Position numbers and translations under genes: made by a program
Part shown: piece after piece, positions 36,763-46,703 of the stretch
Position numbering within the stretch: the first letter of the stretch is position 1
Layout of the letters: each line of letters begins with the position of its first letter
The notes under the pieces: generated by a model
The model's input: the letters and a program-made list of their open reading frames with translations, nothing else
Database searches by the model: none
Told to the model about the DNA's origin: nothing
NCBI RefSeq assembly: GCF_011759705.1
Contig: NZ_JAAOZF010000001.1
Span: forward strand, 434,001-498,000
Direction: 5' to 3'
Length of the DNA: 64,000 bases
DNA from: Microbacterium ulmi
GTDB lineage: Bacteria; Actinomycetota; Actinomycetes; Actinomycetales; Microbacteriaceae

Positions 36763-36879
36763 GCATCCCCCGATCCTGCGTCGTCGCCGCTTGCCCCGAT
36801 CCTAGGGGGCGAGGCGTGCCGGCGCAGGCGGTCTCGCGCGTCCGCCCGCTCGGACATCCCGCCGCGGCGCGTCATCGCA

Positions 36880-36943
36880 TCCTCGGGGCGTCGCGTCCTC
36901 GGGCCGTCGCGTCCTCGGGGCGTCGCGTCCTCGGGGCGTCGCG
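36880..36943. repeat. 16-bp tandem repeat, four copies
   Basis: The unit TCCTCGGGGCGTCGCG occurs four times in tandem; copy two has one change. It lies in the gap between the NYN gene and the operon end. No spacers or coding function seen. Confidence 0.85.
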
Positions 36944-36999
36944 TGCGCGGGCGCCCCGATCCGGGGCGCGGCGATCGCGGGCGCCGACCCGGCCACTGC

Positions 37000-39900
37000 T
37001 CAGACACCCGAGTCCGTGTGGGGATCGCGCCTCGGCGGCGGATCGGCCGCCTGCGTCCGCGCGAGCTGGGAGTCGTCCCACAGGTGGATCGCCTTGATCG
37101 GCACGGGGCCGGCGATGTCGACGCGCCACGAGAGATCGACCGTCGCGCTGCCGTGGTCGGCGAACGGGACGATCTGCACGGGGGTGTCCTCCGCGTAGCG
37201 GAGGGTGCTCGCGAGCCGGGTCGGCAGGACGAGATGACTCTGCACGCGCTCGTGGTGTCGTTCGCGCAGCTCGACATCCGTCAGCACCGTCGCGCTCAGG
37301 GGAGTGATGGGATCACGGCGCCCCGCGAGCGAGCCGAGCAGGAACTCGTCCCACGGCACGTCCTGCCAGTCGGAGAGCCTGTCCGCGCCCCGCGTGATCG
37401 CGTGCAGCGGGTTGTCCATGACGGGCCGTACGCGGGGGCGTGCGCCGTGCGTGTCGTCCCGCTGGGCGGCCTTGACGAGCGCTTCGAGCCGCGGCCCCGC
37501 GACCCGCGTGAGGATCCCCTCGTCGTCGAGCGCCGCGAGGAGCATGCGACGCGTGTGGTTCGAGGCGTGGGGAAGGTCCTCGTCGAGCGTATGGAGGCCG
37601 AATGCGCTGGAGAGCGCGCCCCGCTCGATCGCGACCTCGGTCACGAGGGCTTCGAACGCCGCGTGGCGCCACCCCTTCACGACGAGATGCTCCGTCATGA
37701 CGCCTCGAAGGCGCGCGGCCGCCGCGTGATCGTCATCCTGGATCGTCGCGATCTGCAGCGCGAACGGCATCGCACCGCGGGCGACGGTGTACTCGTCGCG
37801 CGCGCGCCACTGATCCGGGACGTTCCACGGGCGATGGATCGCACGCGAGAGCAGCACGAGCCAGTCGACCGTCTGACGGTGGAGCGATCCGAGGCGGACC
37901 GCTTCCTGACGCGCCTGCCGCGCGTTCCGACCCAGCTGAGAGAGCCTCACTCGCTGTACGTCGATGCGGCGCTGGAAGCGCGACCAGCCGACGTGATACG
38001 ACACGAGAGCGCCGATCGTCACGACGACGACGATCGCCACGACGATCGCCGCCATCCACGACAGGAACCGATACGCGCCGTCGGGCGCGAAGTCGGGATC
38101 GCGCTGCGCGGCGCCCCCGACCGCGACGAAGCCGAGGACGATGAGCGCACCGGCGATCAGCCCGATCAGCCAGGTCACGAGGATCGTGCGGTGGAAGCGA
38201 CGCCGAAGCGTGATGAGCTCGCCCGGCCGGGGCACGACCATGTGCTCGATCTGGTCCGACAGCTGCGCCGAGTGCTGCTCTGCCTCGCGGCGCTCGTGGG
38301 CGAGTCGCGTGAGAAGCCGCCAGACGAACGAGCGGTCCTGCGTCACTGCCCACGCATCGAAGGCGCGCACGCCGTCTGCGAGACGGTTCGCGTCGTCTGC
38401 CGCGGCCTCCAGCTCTTCGCGGGCGGCGTCGACCCTCATGCGAGCGGATGCCGTCACCGCTCTGTGCAGCGCCGACTCGGCCCGCGCGGCCGCGGGCGCC
38501 GTCTGCGCCGGGTGGGGCCCGTCGCCCATCGCCGCCCGGTCGCCGGCGGGGACTGGCGCGGTCGCGGGGCCCGGCGCCGCGGCTGGCGCGGTCGCGGGGC
38601 CCGGCGCCGCGGCGGACGACGTGGCGGCGCTGGGCGCGGACGCCACGTCGCGGTTCGCGGCCGCCGACTCGGATGAGGTGGCAGGGCGCGCGACCGACGC
38701 GGCGTCGGGCAGCGGGTCTGCCGAACCTGCCGACGGCGCGGGATCCGGGGCGTGGGCTGACGTCGGATCCGTCACGTCGGCCGACGGCGCGAGATCCCGA
38801 CGCTGCGCCGTGCCCGGGTCTGCCGAACCAGCCGACGGCGCGGGATCCGGGCGCGCGGCCGGGCCGGCGCCCGCGTTCGGCGCCGCAGGGAACGGCGGCT
38901 CGGGAACGGAGCGCTCCGCGTGCGCGAGCTCGGCGGTGGCGTCGGACAGCGAGCGCTCAGCGTCGAGTCGCCGGTCGAGTCCGTGCTCCGCGGCGGCGAC
39001 GAGGCGCTCTCGCGGGTCTTCCAGCGCCAGGACGTACCAGTCGACCCGCTCGGGGAAGTCTGCGGGGACGAGCTCCCTGGGGGCGACCCACGGGTCGTCC
39101 GGGAGCGCGAGGACATCGCTCACCCTCCCGAAGATCGGCACGACGTCCTCCACGGGCGCGAACCCCAGGCCGCTCAGGTCGGCGCTGCCGTCGAGCGACC
39201 CGAAGACGAGCTCGCGAAGCCGCGCCCACAGCGCGGGGGTCGTACGCACGTGCGCGTGACCCGCGGGAGCGCTCGCCTCGGCGCGCGCCCTCCGCTCGTC
39301 GTCGGCGATGCGCTCGGCATCGGCGATCAGCGCCTGCTCGCGGACGTCGAACGCCTCCTGGTAGGCGTTGCCGACCAGGTCCGCGCCCTCGTCGGAGTGC
39401 AGCAGCCGCGTGGTCTGCCGATAGGTGCGCGACGTGATCGCGCGCCACGTCCACATCGGCATCCGTGCGATCTTGTCGACGCTGAACGAGAGGAATCTGC
39501 CGAGCTGACGCCAGAACCCGACGCGGCGCTTGAGCGGCTCCTCGTCCTGCACCGGCTTCCGGAACGTCAGTGCGCCGTCGTCGAGCGACAGGGCGCCCCG
39601 AACCATCTCGTCGATGTATCCGCTGACATCGGCGTCGTCGATGAAGGCGGTGCCGGGGGGAGGCGCGCTGAGGCTCGGATCGACGAGCAGCGAGTCCGGG
39701 CGCGCGGCCTCCGCGAGCACATACGCGGCGGTCCGCCGGCCGAGGGACTCGGTCAGGACGGCGTTGACGAAGACGCGAGAGAGCCAGACGCTGCGATGAC
39801 CCGACTCCTCGCGGCGCACGAGCTCGAAGCTGCCGGTCGGCACCCCGCTCCACAGCCCCGCGACGCTCGCGAGGTGCAGCAGCGTGAAGCCGACGAACCG

Positions 39901-40470
39901 CTCGTCGTCACGCACGAAGGCATCGCCCGACCACGGGCTCGATCGGTCCTCGGGAGAGGCGATCACCACGACTCCGTACTCGGATCCCGCCCAGTCGACG
40001 CGCTGCTTGAGCTGGAACTCCGTCGGGGCGCAGATGAGCGTCGCGTACTTGAGCTCTGCGGCCTGGTCGACGATCGGGGCGCCGGGGTTCGGCATCGGCA
40101 TCGACTTGCGGACGTACTCGCGCACGCGCTCGGCGATGAGGTCCTGCTGCTCGTCGAGCTCGCGCGAGGGCGCGGCCGAGCGCAGCTTCACGAGCCGCAC
40201 GACGGTGAGCGCCTCGCGCGCGAGCGCCTCGAACAGATCGACCTCGATGCGCGCGATCTCGAGGTCGGCGCCCAGGCCCAGCACGACGGCGACGATGCGG
40301 GGCGGACCGGACGAGGTCTGGGCCACGCGTTCGGGCTGCACCCAGAGCGCGGGTCCGAGCAGCCCCATCTTGGTCCACTGCGCGGCGAGGGCGAGGATGC
40401 TCTCGCCCTGCTCGCCGCTCGGGATAAGGACGATGCTGGCTTTGGCGTCCGGCCAGAAGCGGTCGGACAC
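37000..40470 (-). CDS. Large two-helix membrane protein of unknown family in the tubulin-like operon
   Basis: 1156 residues. Residues 1-530 look globular and alpha/beta (VVLGLGADLEIARIEVDLFE, YGVVVIASPEDRSSPWSGDA). A low-complexity Ala/Pro/Ser linker spans about 535-660, with repeats such as DPAPSAGSADP and AAAPGPATAP; its DNA holds 30-bp repeats near 38557-38616. An Ala/Glu coiled-coil-like stretch precedes two helices (about 759-784 ILVTWLIGLIAGALIVLGF and 799-828), then a soluble C-terminus. No Walker, FtsZ or vWA motif was found. GTG 40470 lies 1 nt after the tubulin-like stop. Probably couples the cytoskeletal protein to the membrane (inference). Confidence 0.8.
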   Translation of the reverse strand: MSDRFWPDAKASIVLIPSGEQGESILALAAQWTKMGLLGPALWVQPERVAQTSSGPPRIVAVVLGLGADLEIARIEVDLFEALAREALTVVRLVKLRSAAPSRELDEQQDLIAERVREYVRKSMPMPNPGAPIVDQAAELKYATLICAPTEFQLKQRVDWAGSEYGVVVIASPEDRSSPWSGDAFVRDDERFVGFTLLHLASVAGLWSGVPTGSFELVRREESGHRSVWLSRVFVNAVLTESLGRRTAAYVLAEAARPDSLLVDPSLSAPPPGTAFIDDADVSGYIDEMVRGALSLDDGALTFRKPVQDEEPLKRRVGFWRQLGRFLSFSVDKIARMPMWTWRAITSRTYRQTTRLLHSDEGADLVGNAYQEAFDVREQALIADAERIADDERRARAEASAPAGHAHVRTTPALWARLRELVFGSLDGSADLSGLGFAPVEDVVPIFGRVSDVLALPDDPWVAPRELVPADFPERVDWYVLALEDPRERLVAAAEHGLDRRLDAERSLSDATAELAHAERSVPEPPFPAAPNAGAGPAARPDPAPSAGSADPGTAQRRDLAPSADVTDPTSAHAPDPAPSAGSADPLPDAASVARPATSSESAAANRDVASAPSAATSSAAAPGPATAPAAAPGPATAPVPAGDRAAMGDGPHPAQTAPAAARAESALHRAVTASARMRVDAAREELEAAADDANRLADGVRAFDAWAVTQDRSFVWRLLTRLAHERREAEQHSAQLSDQIEHMVVPRPGELITLRRRFHRTILVTWLIGLIAGALIVLGFVAVGGAAQRDPDFAPDGAYRFLSWMAAIVVAIVVVVTIGALVSYHVGWSRFQRRIDVQRVRLSQLGRNARQARQEAVRLGSLHRQTVDWLVLLSRAIHRPWNVPDQWRARDEYTVARGAMPFALQIATIQDDDHAAAARLRGVMTEHLVVKGWRHAAFEALVTEVAIERGALSSAFGLHTLDEDLPHASNHTRRMLLAALDDEGILTRVAGPRLEALVKAAQRDDTHGARPRVRPVMDNPLHAITRGADRLSDWQDVPWDEFLLGSLAGRRDPITPLSATVLTDVELRERHHERVQSHLVLPTRLASTLRYAEDTPVQIVPFADHGSATVDLSWRVDIAGPVPIKAIHLWDDSQLARTQAADPPPRRDPHTDSGV

Positions 40471-40471
40471 G

Positions 40472-43400
40472 TCACACCCCCACGTCGTCGGACCTCGTGG
40501 CCATGACGGTCGACAGAAGACCCTCGAGCGCCTCGACGATCTGCTCTCTCAGCTCCCACGTGACCGGGTAGTCGTACACCGACACGTGGTCGTCCTGCTC
40601 GACGACGTCCGTGCGGAACCTCTCCAGCTCGCTCGCGAGGTACGTGCGCACGGCCTGCTGGCGGTCGGCGAGCGCACCGCCGGCTCTTCCCGCCCGCTCG
40701 GCCTTCGGCTCGGGCGCGCCCTTGTCGATGCGCCCGTGCTGCAGCCACTCCGTCAGCGCCGGCGCGGGCGCGCCCTGTTCGCCGCCGAGGCTCGTGAGGG
40801 TCTTGTAGGCGTCGAGCGGGGCGAGCGTGCCGTCCACCTGACACAGCGCGAGCGCGATCGTCAGCGACTGCATGACGGCGCCCGGGTAGTCCTGCGGCTG
40901 CGCATTGCGCGCGCTCAGCAGCGGATGCGGGAAGTCGGCGACGCGGCGGGATGCGGCATCCCACACCGACAGCTTCGGTCCGCGCTCGCCGTGCTGCGTG
41001 TCGACGCCGAGCCGGTTCAGCGTCTTGGCGACGTACCATCCGCGGATCATCGACGCGATGACCCGCTGGTCTGCGGGGATCGCCTCGCCGAGCAGACGCG
41101 CGCGCTTGAACTGCCAGAACGCCTGCCGGCTGTCCTGCGTGCCCGACTGCGCGAGCCACCCCCGCGCGATGGGCTCCATGACCGAGTCCATGACGATGGG
41201 CTGGTAGGGGAAGCCGGACATCGCGAAGACCTCGATGCCGTCGACCTTCGCGTCGCGGAACCATCCGTCGGAGGTCGCGTCGTCCCAGAAGCCGAGCTGG
41301 CCCAGCACGCTCTTGGTGACGGAGTGCATCTCGGTGCCTTCGCGGAAGGGGATCGAGCTGATCACGAGGCTCGTCTCCTCGTTGACGGCCTTGTCGTGCA
41401 CGGCCCGCAGGAGCGCGGGGTTGAGCTTGACGAGCGGCTCGCTCGCGCCCAGCGCCGCCTGGAGCTGCTCGCGATAGCGATCGCGACGCTCCGCGAAGAC
41501 GTCGGGCGTGATCGCCGTCTCGTCGAAGAAGTTGAGCAGGTCCTCGCTGATGTACGCCTGGAACGGCATGCCCTCGCGGCGCATCCAGAGGCGCGCGCGC
41601 TCGAGGTAGGTCTCGGGATCGGCCTCCATGCGGAAGTGCGGAGCCTGAGGCGCATACGACGTCTCGGGGTCGGCCGTGACGCTCGCCTTCCACGTGCGCG
41701 TGTTCGCGATGAGGCTCCACGACGAGCCGTCGCCGTCGCGCACCGTCGCGGGCGGCTGCCCCACGAGCAGATCCGTCATGACGGCGAGGATCGCGTCCTG
41801 GTACTTGACCCCCGCTCCCTCGACGCTCGCGCTGACGAGCCTCTCGAACTCCGCGGGGTACTTCCGGAAGTCGACGAGCAGCCGCTCGTTCGGCGCCGGC
41901 TCGTACTTGCGGGGAACCGTCGAGTCGCTGCGGGTGGGCCAGAACTGGAACTCGTTCTCGCGCTCGTCGCTCGTCTGCCTGTCGCCGACCCGCTGCCGCA
42001 GGGCCTGGGCCGCTCCGTCGAGGTGCGCGCGCAGCGGCGCGAAGAACTCGGTGCGCAGCTCGCCGACGAGCTTGCCCGCACTCTCACGCAGCCGTGCCTC
42101 GCTCGCCCACTCGAGGGCCTGCGTCAGCCGCTCGATGCCGTAGGTGACGACGTCCTGATCCGGCCGGATCGAGTTCTGGTTCGGCGCCTTCGCGAGCTCG
42201 TCCGCCACGAGCGACCGCAGCGACCTCACCCACTCCTCGCGCTGATGCGCCTCCGCCTCGAGCCCTTCCGCCGCGGCGCGCAGCGTGCGGTCCAGGCGCG
42301 AGAGCATCGCGACGGTGACGGGGAGACCGACGTCTGAGACGTATCGCGCGACCGTGTGCAGGATCTCGGACGGCATCCGCTTCGTCCAGTCGTCGAGCCG
42401 CGCCTGCCTCGCGCGCTGATCCCGCTCGAGCAGCTCGGGAGCGCGGACCGCGTACGCGTTGACCATCCGATCGGTCCACACCGACAGATCGAGTCCGCCC
42501 GACTTGTCGAATCCCCCGTCGGCGGTCAGTCGCTGGCCGACGCCGTAGTCGAGCTCCGCCTTGATCTGGGCGACCGTGTCGTCGGCGCGCAGCGCGTCGA
42601 TCACCTGGTTGTGCGACTCGGTCTCCTCGTTGAGCTGTAGGTCGGTCAGGAACCGCTGGTACGACTTGTCGGCGCCGGACTCGATCCACTCGCGCTCCGT
42701 CTTCTGCGCGAACAGCGGGTCGCTCTCCGAGTGCGCGCGGAGCATGCGCTCGATCACCGACCGGGCGAGCCGCTCGGCCGAGTACTCGAGGAAGCGGTCG
42801 CGGCCGAGGGTCACTCGGCCGAACCCCATCGACGAGAACGGCGGCGAGTGGTGCACGGGGCTTGCGAGGCCCGAGGCGTCCATCAGCACGTTCGCGCCGA
42901 CGCGCGCCTGCCAGTTGCCCGACGAGTACGCGATCATGTCGTCCTGCACGCGCTCGTCCGTGATCCAGGCGGTGAGGCTCGTGGCGACCGCGTTGTAGAC
43001 GGCGCTCTGGTCTTCGAACGTGACCTTGCTGTTGCTGCGGCCGACGACGAAGGGGTAGGCCGCGCCCACGCGGTCCATCGCGTCGCCGTACGACGGCGCG
43101 ACTCCCTGGTTCTTGAGGAGCTCGAGCGTCGACTCCGACGGCGTGTTCGTCCAGAAGCCGTTCATCGTCTCGGCGATCGCGCCGAGGGCGTTGCCGGGCA
43201 TGCCCGCGCTCACGTTGAGCTGGTCGAAGACGTCGGGGGCGTACAGGATGCTGAAGAACTGGTTCGACCACGGATGCTGCTTCGCGGTCGACTTGACGAC
43301 CTCGATGATGTCGAGGAACTGACCGGCGCCCGATCCCCCCGCGACCGAGGAGATCGCGATGACGGTCGGGCTCCCGTCGCCGCCCTCGCCGCGGGCCTTG

Positions 43401-43885
43401 AGCAGCTGCCCCAGCGTGCGCAGCTCGGCGAGCGCCGAGGCGTCGCCGAGGCGGCCGATCGCCGCGCGTGCGGCCGTCGCGATCTCTTTCGTCGACGAGA
43501 GCGCGACGGCGCGTCCGACGGCGCGGAACTGCCCCGCGCCCTTCGTGACGTCGACCTTGACGAACTGGGGGTTGGGGAGCTGCCGCTGGATGTCGAGGTG
43601 CACCCGCTGGTTCGACGAGTGCGCCCCCTCGATCGACTTGTACACCGTGTTGTACGTCGCGCCCGTCGAGACGAGTCCCCTGTACTGCTGCGGGGGAAGG
43701 AACGGGATCGCGAAGTCGGCGCCGTCCTGCGCCGTCGGCGTGTCGAAGTGCAGGAACTGCCATGCCGCCGGGATGCCGGACTTCCAGCCGATCTGCTGGA
43801 GCTTCAGCTGGAGCTGGTAGGTGATCCCCCTGAGGGTCTTCCCGCCGGATCCGCCGACTCCGATGATGAGGAATGGCCTGAGCAT
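40472..43885 (-). CDS. FtsZ/tubulin-superfamily protein (Tubulin_2-like)
   Basis: 1137 residues, far longer than FtsZ. The N-terminal nucleotide-binding region reads MLRPFLIIGVGGSGGKTLRG (T1-like GxGGxGG), then FLHFDTPTAQDG. The tubulin signature loop appears as ISSVAGGSGAGQFLDIIE (about 179-196), corresponding to GGGTGSG. The following roughly 900 residues have no FtsZ equivalent and are mostly helical, ending in a conserved-looking region before VMATRSDDVGV. It lacks the small size and FtsA/ZipA-type tail of division FtsZ. The ATG at 43885 starts exactly at the GTPase fold. Encoded between a vWA membrane protein and a two-helix membrane protein: a likely membrane-remodelling or secretion cytoskeleton. 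Confidence 0.85.
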   Translation of the reverse strand: MLRPFLIIGVGGSGGKTLRGITYQLQLKLQQIGWKSGIPAAWQFLHFDTPTAQDGADFAIPFLPPQQYRGLVSTGATYNTVYKSIEGAHSSNQRVHLDIQRQLPNPQFVKVDVTKGAGQFRAVGRAVALSSTKEIATAARAAIGRLGDASALAELRTLGQLLKARGEGGDGSPTVIAISSVAGGSGAGQFLDIIEVVKSTAKQHPWSNQFFSILYAPDVFDQLNVSAGMPGNALGAIAETMNGFWTNTPSESTLELLKNQGVAPSYGDAMDRVGAAYPFVVGRSNSKVTFEDQSAVYNAVATSLTAWITDERVQDDMIAYSSGNWQARVGANVLMDASGLASPVHHSPPFSSMGFGRVTLGRDRFLEYSAERLARSVIERMLRAHSESDPLFAQKTEREWIESGADKSYQRFLTDLQLNEETESHNQVIDALRADDTVAQIKAELDYGVGQRLTADGGFDKSGGLDLSVWTDRMVNAYAVRAPELLERDQRARQARLDDWTKRMPSEILHTVARYVSDVGLPVTVAMLSRLDRTLRAAAEGLEAEAHQREEWVRSLRSLVADELAKAPNQNSIRPDQDVVTYGIERLTQALEWASEARLRESAGKLVGELRTEFFAPLRAHLDGAAQALRQRVGDRQTSDERENEFQFWPTRSDSTVPRKYEPAPNERLLVDFRKYPAEFERLVSASVEGAGVKYQDAILAVMTDLLVGQPPATVRDGDGSSWSLIANTRTWKASVTADPETSYAPQAPHFRMEADPETYLERARLWMRREGMPFQAYISEDLLNFFDETAITPDVFAERRDRYREQLQAALGASEPLVKLNPALLRAVHDKAVNEETSLVISSIPFREGTEMHSVTKSVLGQLGFWDDATSDGWFRDAKVDGIEVFAMSGFPYQPIVMDSVMEPIARGWLAQSGTQDSRQAFWQFKRARLLGEAIPADQRVIASMIRGWYVAKTLNRLGVDTQHGERGPKLSVWDAASRRVADFPHPLLSARNAQPQDYPGAVMQSLTIALALCQVDGTLAPLDAYKTLTSLGGEQGAPAPALTEWLQHGRIDKGAPEPKAERAGRAGGALADRQQAVRTYLASELERFRTDVVEQDDHVSVYDYPVTWELREQIVEALEGLLSTVMATRSDDVGV

Positions 43886-43919
43886 GTCGACTCGCTTTCG
43901 TCGGGGTGAGGTCGGGGGA

Positions 43920-46703
43920 TCAGCGGCCGCCCGGCCGCGGAGGCGGTCCGCCTGCGGCGCCCGGCGGTGCACCGCCGGGGCGCGGCGGGGCCGCGCTCGG
44001 CCGCGGCGGCGGCCCGGCAGGACTCCCGCCCGGCGCGGGACGCGAGCCGGGAAGCGGCGGAGGCGTCGATCCGGAGCGGGGCTGCGACGCCGACGCGAGC
44101 GGGGGCGCCGACGACGCAGGACTCCCCGCCGGCGGTTCGCCCGCCGGGGGGCGACCGGCATCCGTCCCCGGCTTCGCCTGCGCGGCGTCGCGTTCCGCGA
44201 GCACGACGCGCACCCGCTCGACCGTGTCGGCGACCGCCGCGTCCCGGGAGATGTCGGCGAGCCTGTCGCGATACTGCGCGGGATCGCTCGACTCGCGGTG
44301 GTAGACGACCGCGGTGGCGGCGACCTCGTCGCCGCGCTTCGTGCGGCGCAGCTCGGCGCGGCTGACGACGACGGCCCAGAACGCGTCGAAGGGCAGCTGC
44401 GCGAACAGCATCGAGCCGTCGGGGCGACGCTCGCCCGCGGAGGCCACGCGCGCACCCGTGCGGGCCGCCACGACGACCCGGTCGCCGGTCGGGGCGATGC
44501 CGTACTTCGGAGCGCGCAGCGGGAACCACGGCACGATCGTCCGGATGCGGCCCAGGTCGGGGTCGTCGAGCGTCCGGACGTTGCGGGCTTCGCCGCGGTA
44601 CCGGAAACGCTCGGACAGGGCCGTGTCGCTCGTCGGGGCATCCGTGAAGACGACCCCGCCCGGCGTGATCCGCGCGGCGAAGCTCGCACGCTGGATCGAC
44701 CTGTCGATGTCGAGGCGCGTCGTGAGCCAGTTGATGAGCCACAGCACGAGCAGCGGCAGCAGGACGCTCAGCACGAGCAGGACCAGCGCGATGAGGCCGA
44801 TCGCCGCGACGTTGACGGGATGGGTCGAGGTGAACGCGATCGGCACGTCCTGCGTCAGCTCGGGCCCCGTCGCCGAGCGGAGCCCCACCGGGATGCTCGC
44901 TCGCACGGCGCTGTCAGCGGCCTCTTCGTTGGCCGCCGAGATCGGGATCTCGACCTCCCCGCCGACCGGCACGGCGATGCAGCCGTCCGTGTCGAGCTCG
45001 CCGCCGACGGTCCACCTCCACGTCGCGTCGCGGCTGGCGCTGTCGCTCGTGACGTCAGGATCGCCGCGGAGACACACCTGGCCGGCGTCGCCCGTCGCGG
45101 GCCCGCTCACCGTGATGGTGCCCGTCGCGACGCCGTCGCGCCCCTCGAGCGTGCCGAGGCGCACGGGGATCGTCGCGATGCGGGGGTAGTCCGTCGGCAG
45201 CACGGTCTTGACGCTCTGCTGAGTCGTGACGGGCGCGAGCTCGAGCCCGTGGCGGGATGTCGTGAGCGGATCGATGGATGCCTCGACCACGACCTCCGCC
45301 GCCGTGACGTCGGAGGGCACGGGGATCGAGATGGCGCCCGTCGCGGCATCCACTCGCGCACCGGGAAGGGGTGTCCGCGTGCCGTCGGCGCCCACGAGCC
45401 GCGCCGAGAACGTCCCCGGGGCGAAGTCCGCGAGATCGGCATCCTCGCCGTCGGCTCCGCGCACCTGCGCGAGCAGGGTGGCCGCCGTCGCGCCGTCGGC
45501 CCCCAGCTCGATCCGGTTGGTCGGCTCGAAGACGATGCTCAGGTCGCTGAACAGGTACAGCGAGCGGGTGTCGCCCGCCTCGAGACGCCATCGGCCCTGG
45601 GCCGCCGCATCCGTCGTCGACACCTCGATCACGCCGGCGTCCGTTCCCGGCGTGACCCACGGCTGAGCGGCGCCGGGCGACGCCGCGCCGAGGCCGGACT
45701 CTGCGGGGGGATGCAGCGTCCAGTCGCCGCCGACGATGATGCGGAAGCGCGCGACGCCGGGATCGATCCAGAAGGACCCGTCCGCGTCGAAGGGATGCGG
45801 ATACCCGCCGCCGACCTGAGCGGCGAGCTGGAGGAAGACGTGCGCGAGGGCGTCGGGGCTCGTCGCCTCGACGAACGCTCCGTGGACGTGACCCTCCGGC
45901 ATGGGCTGCTGACCGCACGCGACGCCCGTGTCGGGATCGGCCCCCTCGATGAGCGGTCTCATGACCTGACCCGCCCGGGACGCGGCATCCGTCGTCGCGA
46001 GAAGCGCCCCGACGACCACGACGCCGGACTGCCGGAAGGAGTTGAAGATGCCGTACCCCGTGGGCGCCGCTCCCGCGGGATCGAGCGTCGCACCGCACAT
46101 CTCGTTGAGCGCGTCGCGGTCTTCGGGCCCGGGACCGTTGGGCGCCCTGATGTCGAGCTGACCGTCCGTCAGCCATACGAGCAGCTGGCAGCCGGGCTGC
46201 TCGGACTGCTGCTGGGCCAGCTCGCCCTGCGCGCCGCGCAGCGCCGCCGGCCAGTTCGTGTAGCCGCTCGGAGTGCGCGACCTGATCGCCGCGTCGAGCT
46301 CGGCGGACCCGCCCTCCTGCCACGTGCGCCACGGGATCGCCGACGAGAACTCGGTGCTGAAGAAGCCCGCCGCCCAGTTGACGGTGTCGTCGTCGCCGAG
46401 GCGTCCGAGCTGCTCGAGGCTGTTGGCCAGGATCGATGCGCGCAGGACGTCGGGATCGGAGCCGGATCCTGCGCCCTGCCCGTCTGCGACCGCCAGCGAG
46501 AGCGAGGAGTCGATCACGTAGTACACGTTGAGGACGTCGCGCGACTCGAGGCACGTGCGCAGGTCGGCGATCGCCTGCCGGCCGGAGTCGGAGAGGCCCT
46601 CGGAGATCGCCAGGGGTGCGACGCGGGCCCCCGCAGCCGCTCCGGGGAGGAGCGTCGCCGCCGCGACGACGACGGCTGCGAGGAGACCCCGCACGCGCCT
46701 CAT
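43920..46703 (-). CDS. Membrane-anchored von Willebrand A protein with proline-rich cytosolic tail
   Basis: 927 residues. Signal peptide MRRVRGLLAAVVVAAATLLP. The vWA domain follows: MIDAS DxSxS at 65-69 (VIDSSLS), Thr149 in GYTNWPAAL and Asp180 in WLTDGQLD, so the metal site is complete. Beta-rich Ig-like segments extend to about 620, then one transmembrane helix (about 631-660: AAIGLIALVLLVLSVLLPLL). A cytosolic domain and a Pro/Gly-rich tail of about 85 residues end the protein. ATG 46703 overlaps the upstream stop. The layout places a ligand-binding domain outside and a flexible tail beside the tubulin-like protein. Confidence 0.85.
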   Translation of the reverse strand: MRRVRGLLAAVVVAAATLLPGAAAGARVAPLAISEGLSDSGRQAIADLRTCLESRDVLNVYYVIDSSLSLAVADGQGAGSGSDPDVLRASILANSLEQLGRLGDDDTVNWAAGFFSTEFSSAIPWRTWQEGGSAELDAAIRSRTPSGYTNWPAALRGAQGELAQQQSEQPGCQLLVWLTDGQLDIRAPNGPGPEDRDALNEMCGATLDPAGAAPTGYGIFNSFRQSGVVVVGALLATTDAASRAGQVMRPLIEGADPDTGVACGQQPMPEGHVHGAFVEATSPDALAHVFLQLAAQVGGGYPHPFDADGSFWIDPGVARFRIIVGGDWTLHPPAESGLGAASPGAAQPWVTPGTDAGVIEVSTTDAAAQGRWRLEAGDTRSLYLFSDLSIVFEPTNRIELGADGATAATLLAQVRGADGEDADLADFAPGTFSARLVGADGTRTPLPGARVDAATGAISIPVPSDVTAAEVVVEASIDPLTTSRHGLELAPVTTQQSVKTVLPTDYPRIATIPVRLGTLEGRDGVATGTITVSGPATGDAGQVCLRGDPDVTSDSASRDATWRWTVGGELDTDGCIAVPVGGEVEIPISAANEEAADSAVRASIPVGLRSATGPELTQDVPIAFTSTHPVNVAAIGLIALVLLVLSVLLPLLVLWLINWLTTRLDIDRSIQRASFAARITPGGVVFTDAPTSDTALSERFRYRGEARNVRTLDDPDLGRIRTIVPWFPLRAPKYGIAPTGDRVVVAARTGARVASAGERRPDGSMLFAQLPFDAFWAVVVSRAELRRTKRGDEVAATAVVYHRESSDPAQYRDRLADISRDAAVADTVERVRVVLAERDAAQAKPGTDAGRPPAGEPPAGSPASSAPPLASASQPRSGSTPPPLPGSRPAPGGSPAGPPPRPSAAPPRPGGAPPGAAGGPPPRPGGR

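Noticed and set aside
40472..43885. Plasmid or phage TubZ segregation tubulin
   Set aside because: Length is more than twice TubZ, no TubR-like DNA-binding gene or centromere repeats are present, and the partners are membrane proteins.
40472..44689. Longer 1405-codon frame for the tubulin-like protein
   Set aside because: The extra N-terminus is Arg/Ser/Ala-rich shadow of the vWA gene. The fold begins exactly at ATG 43885.
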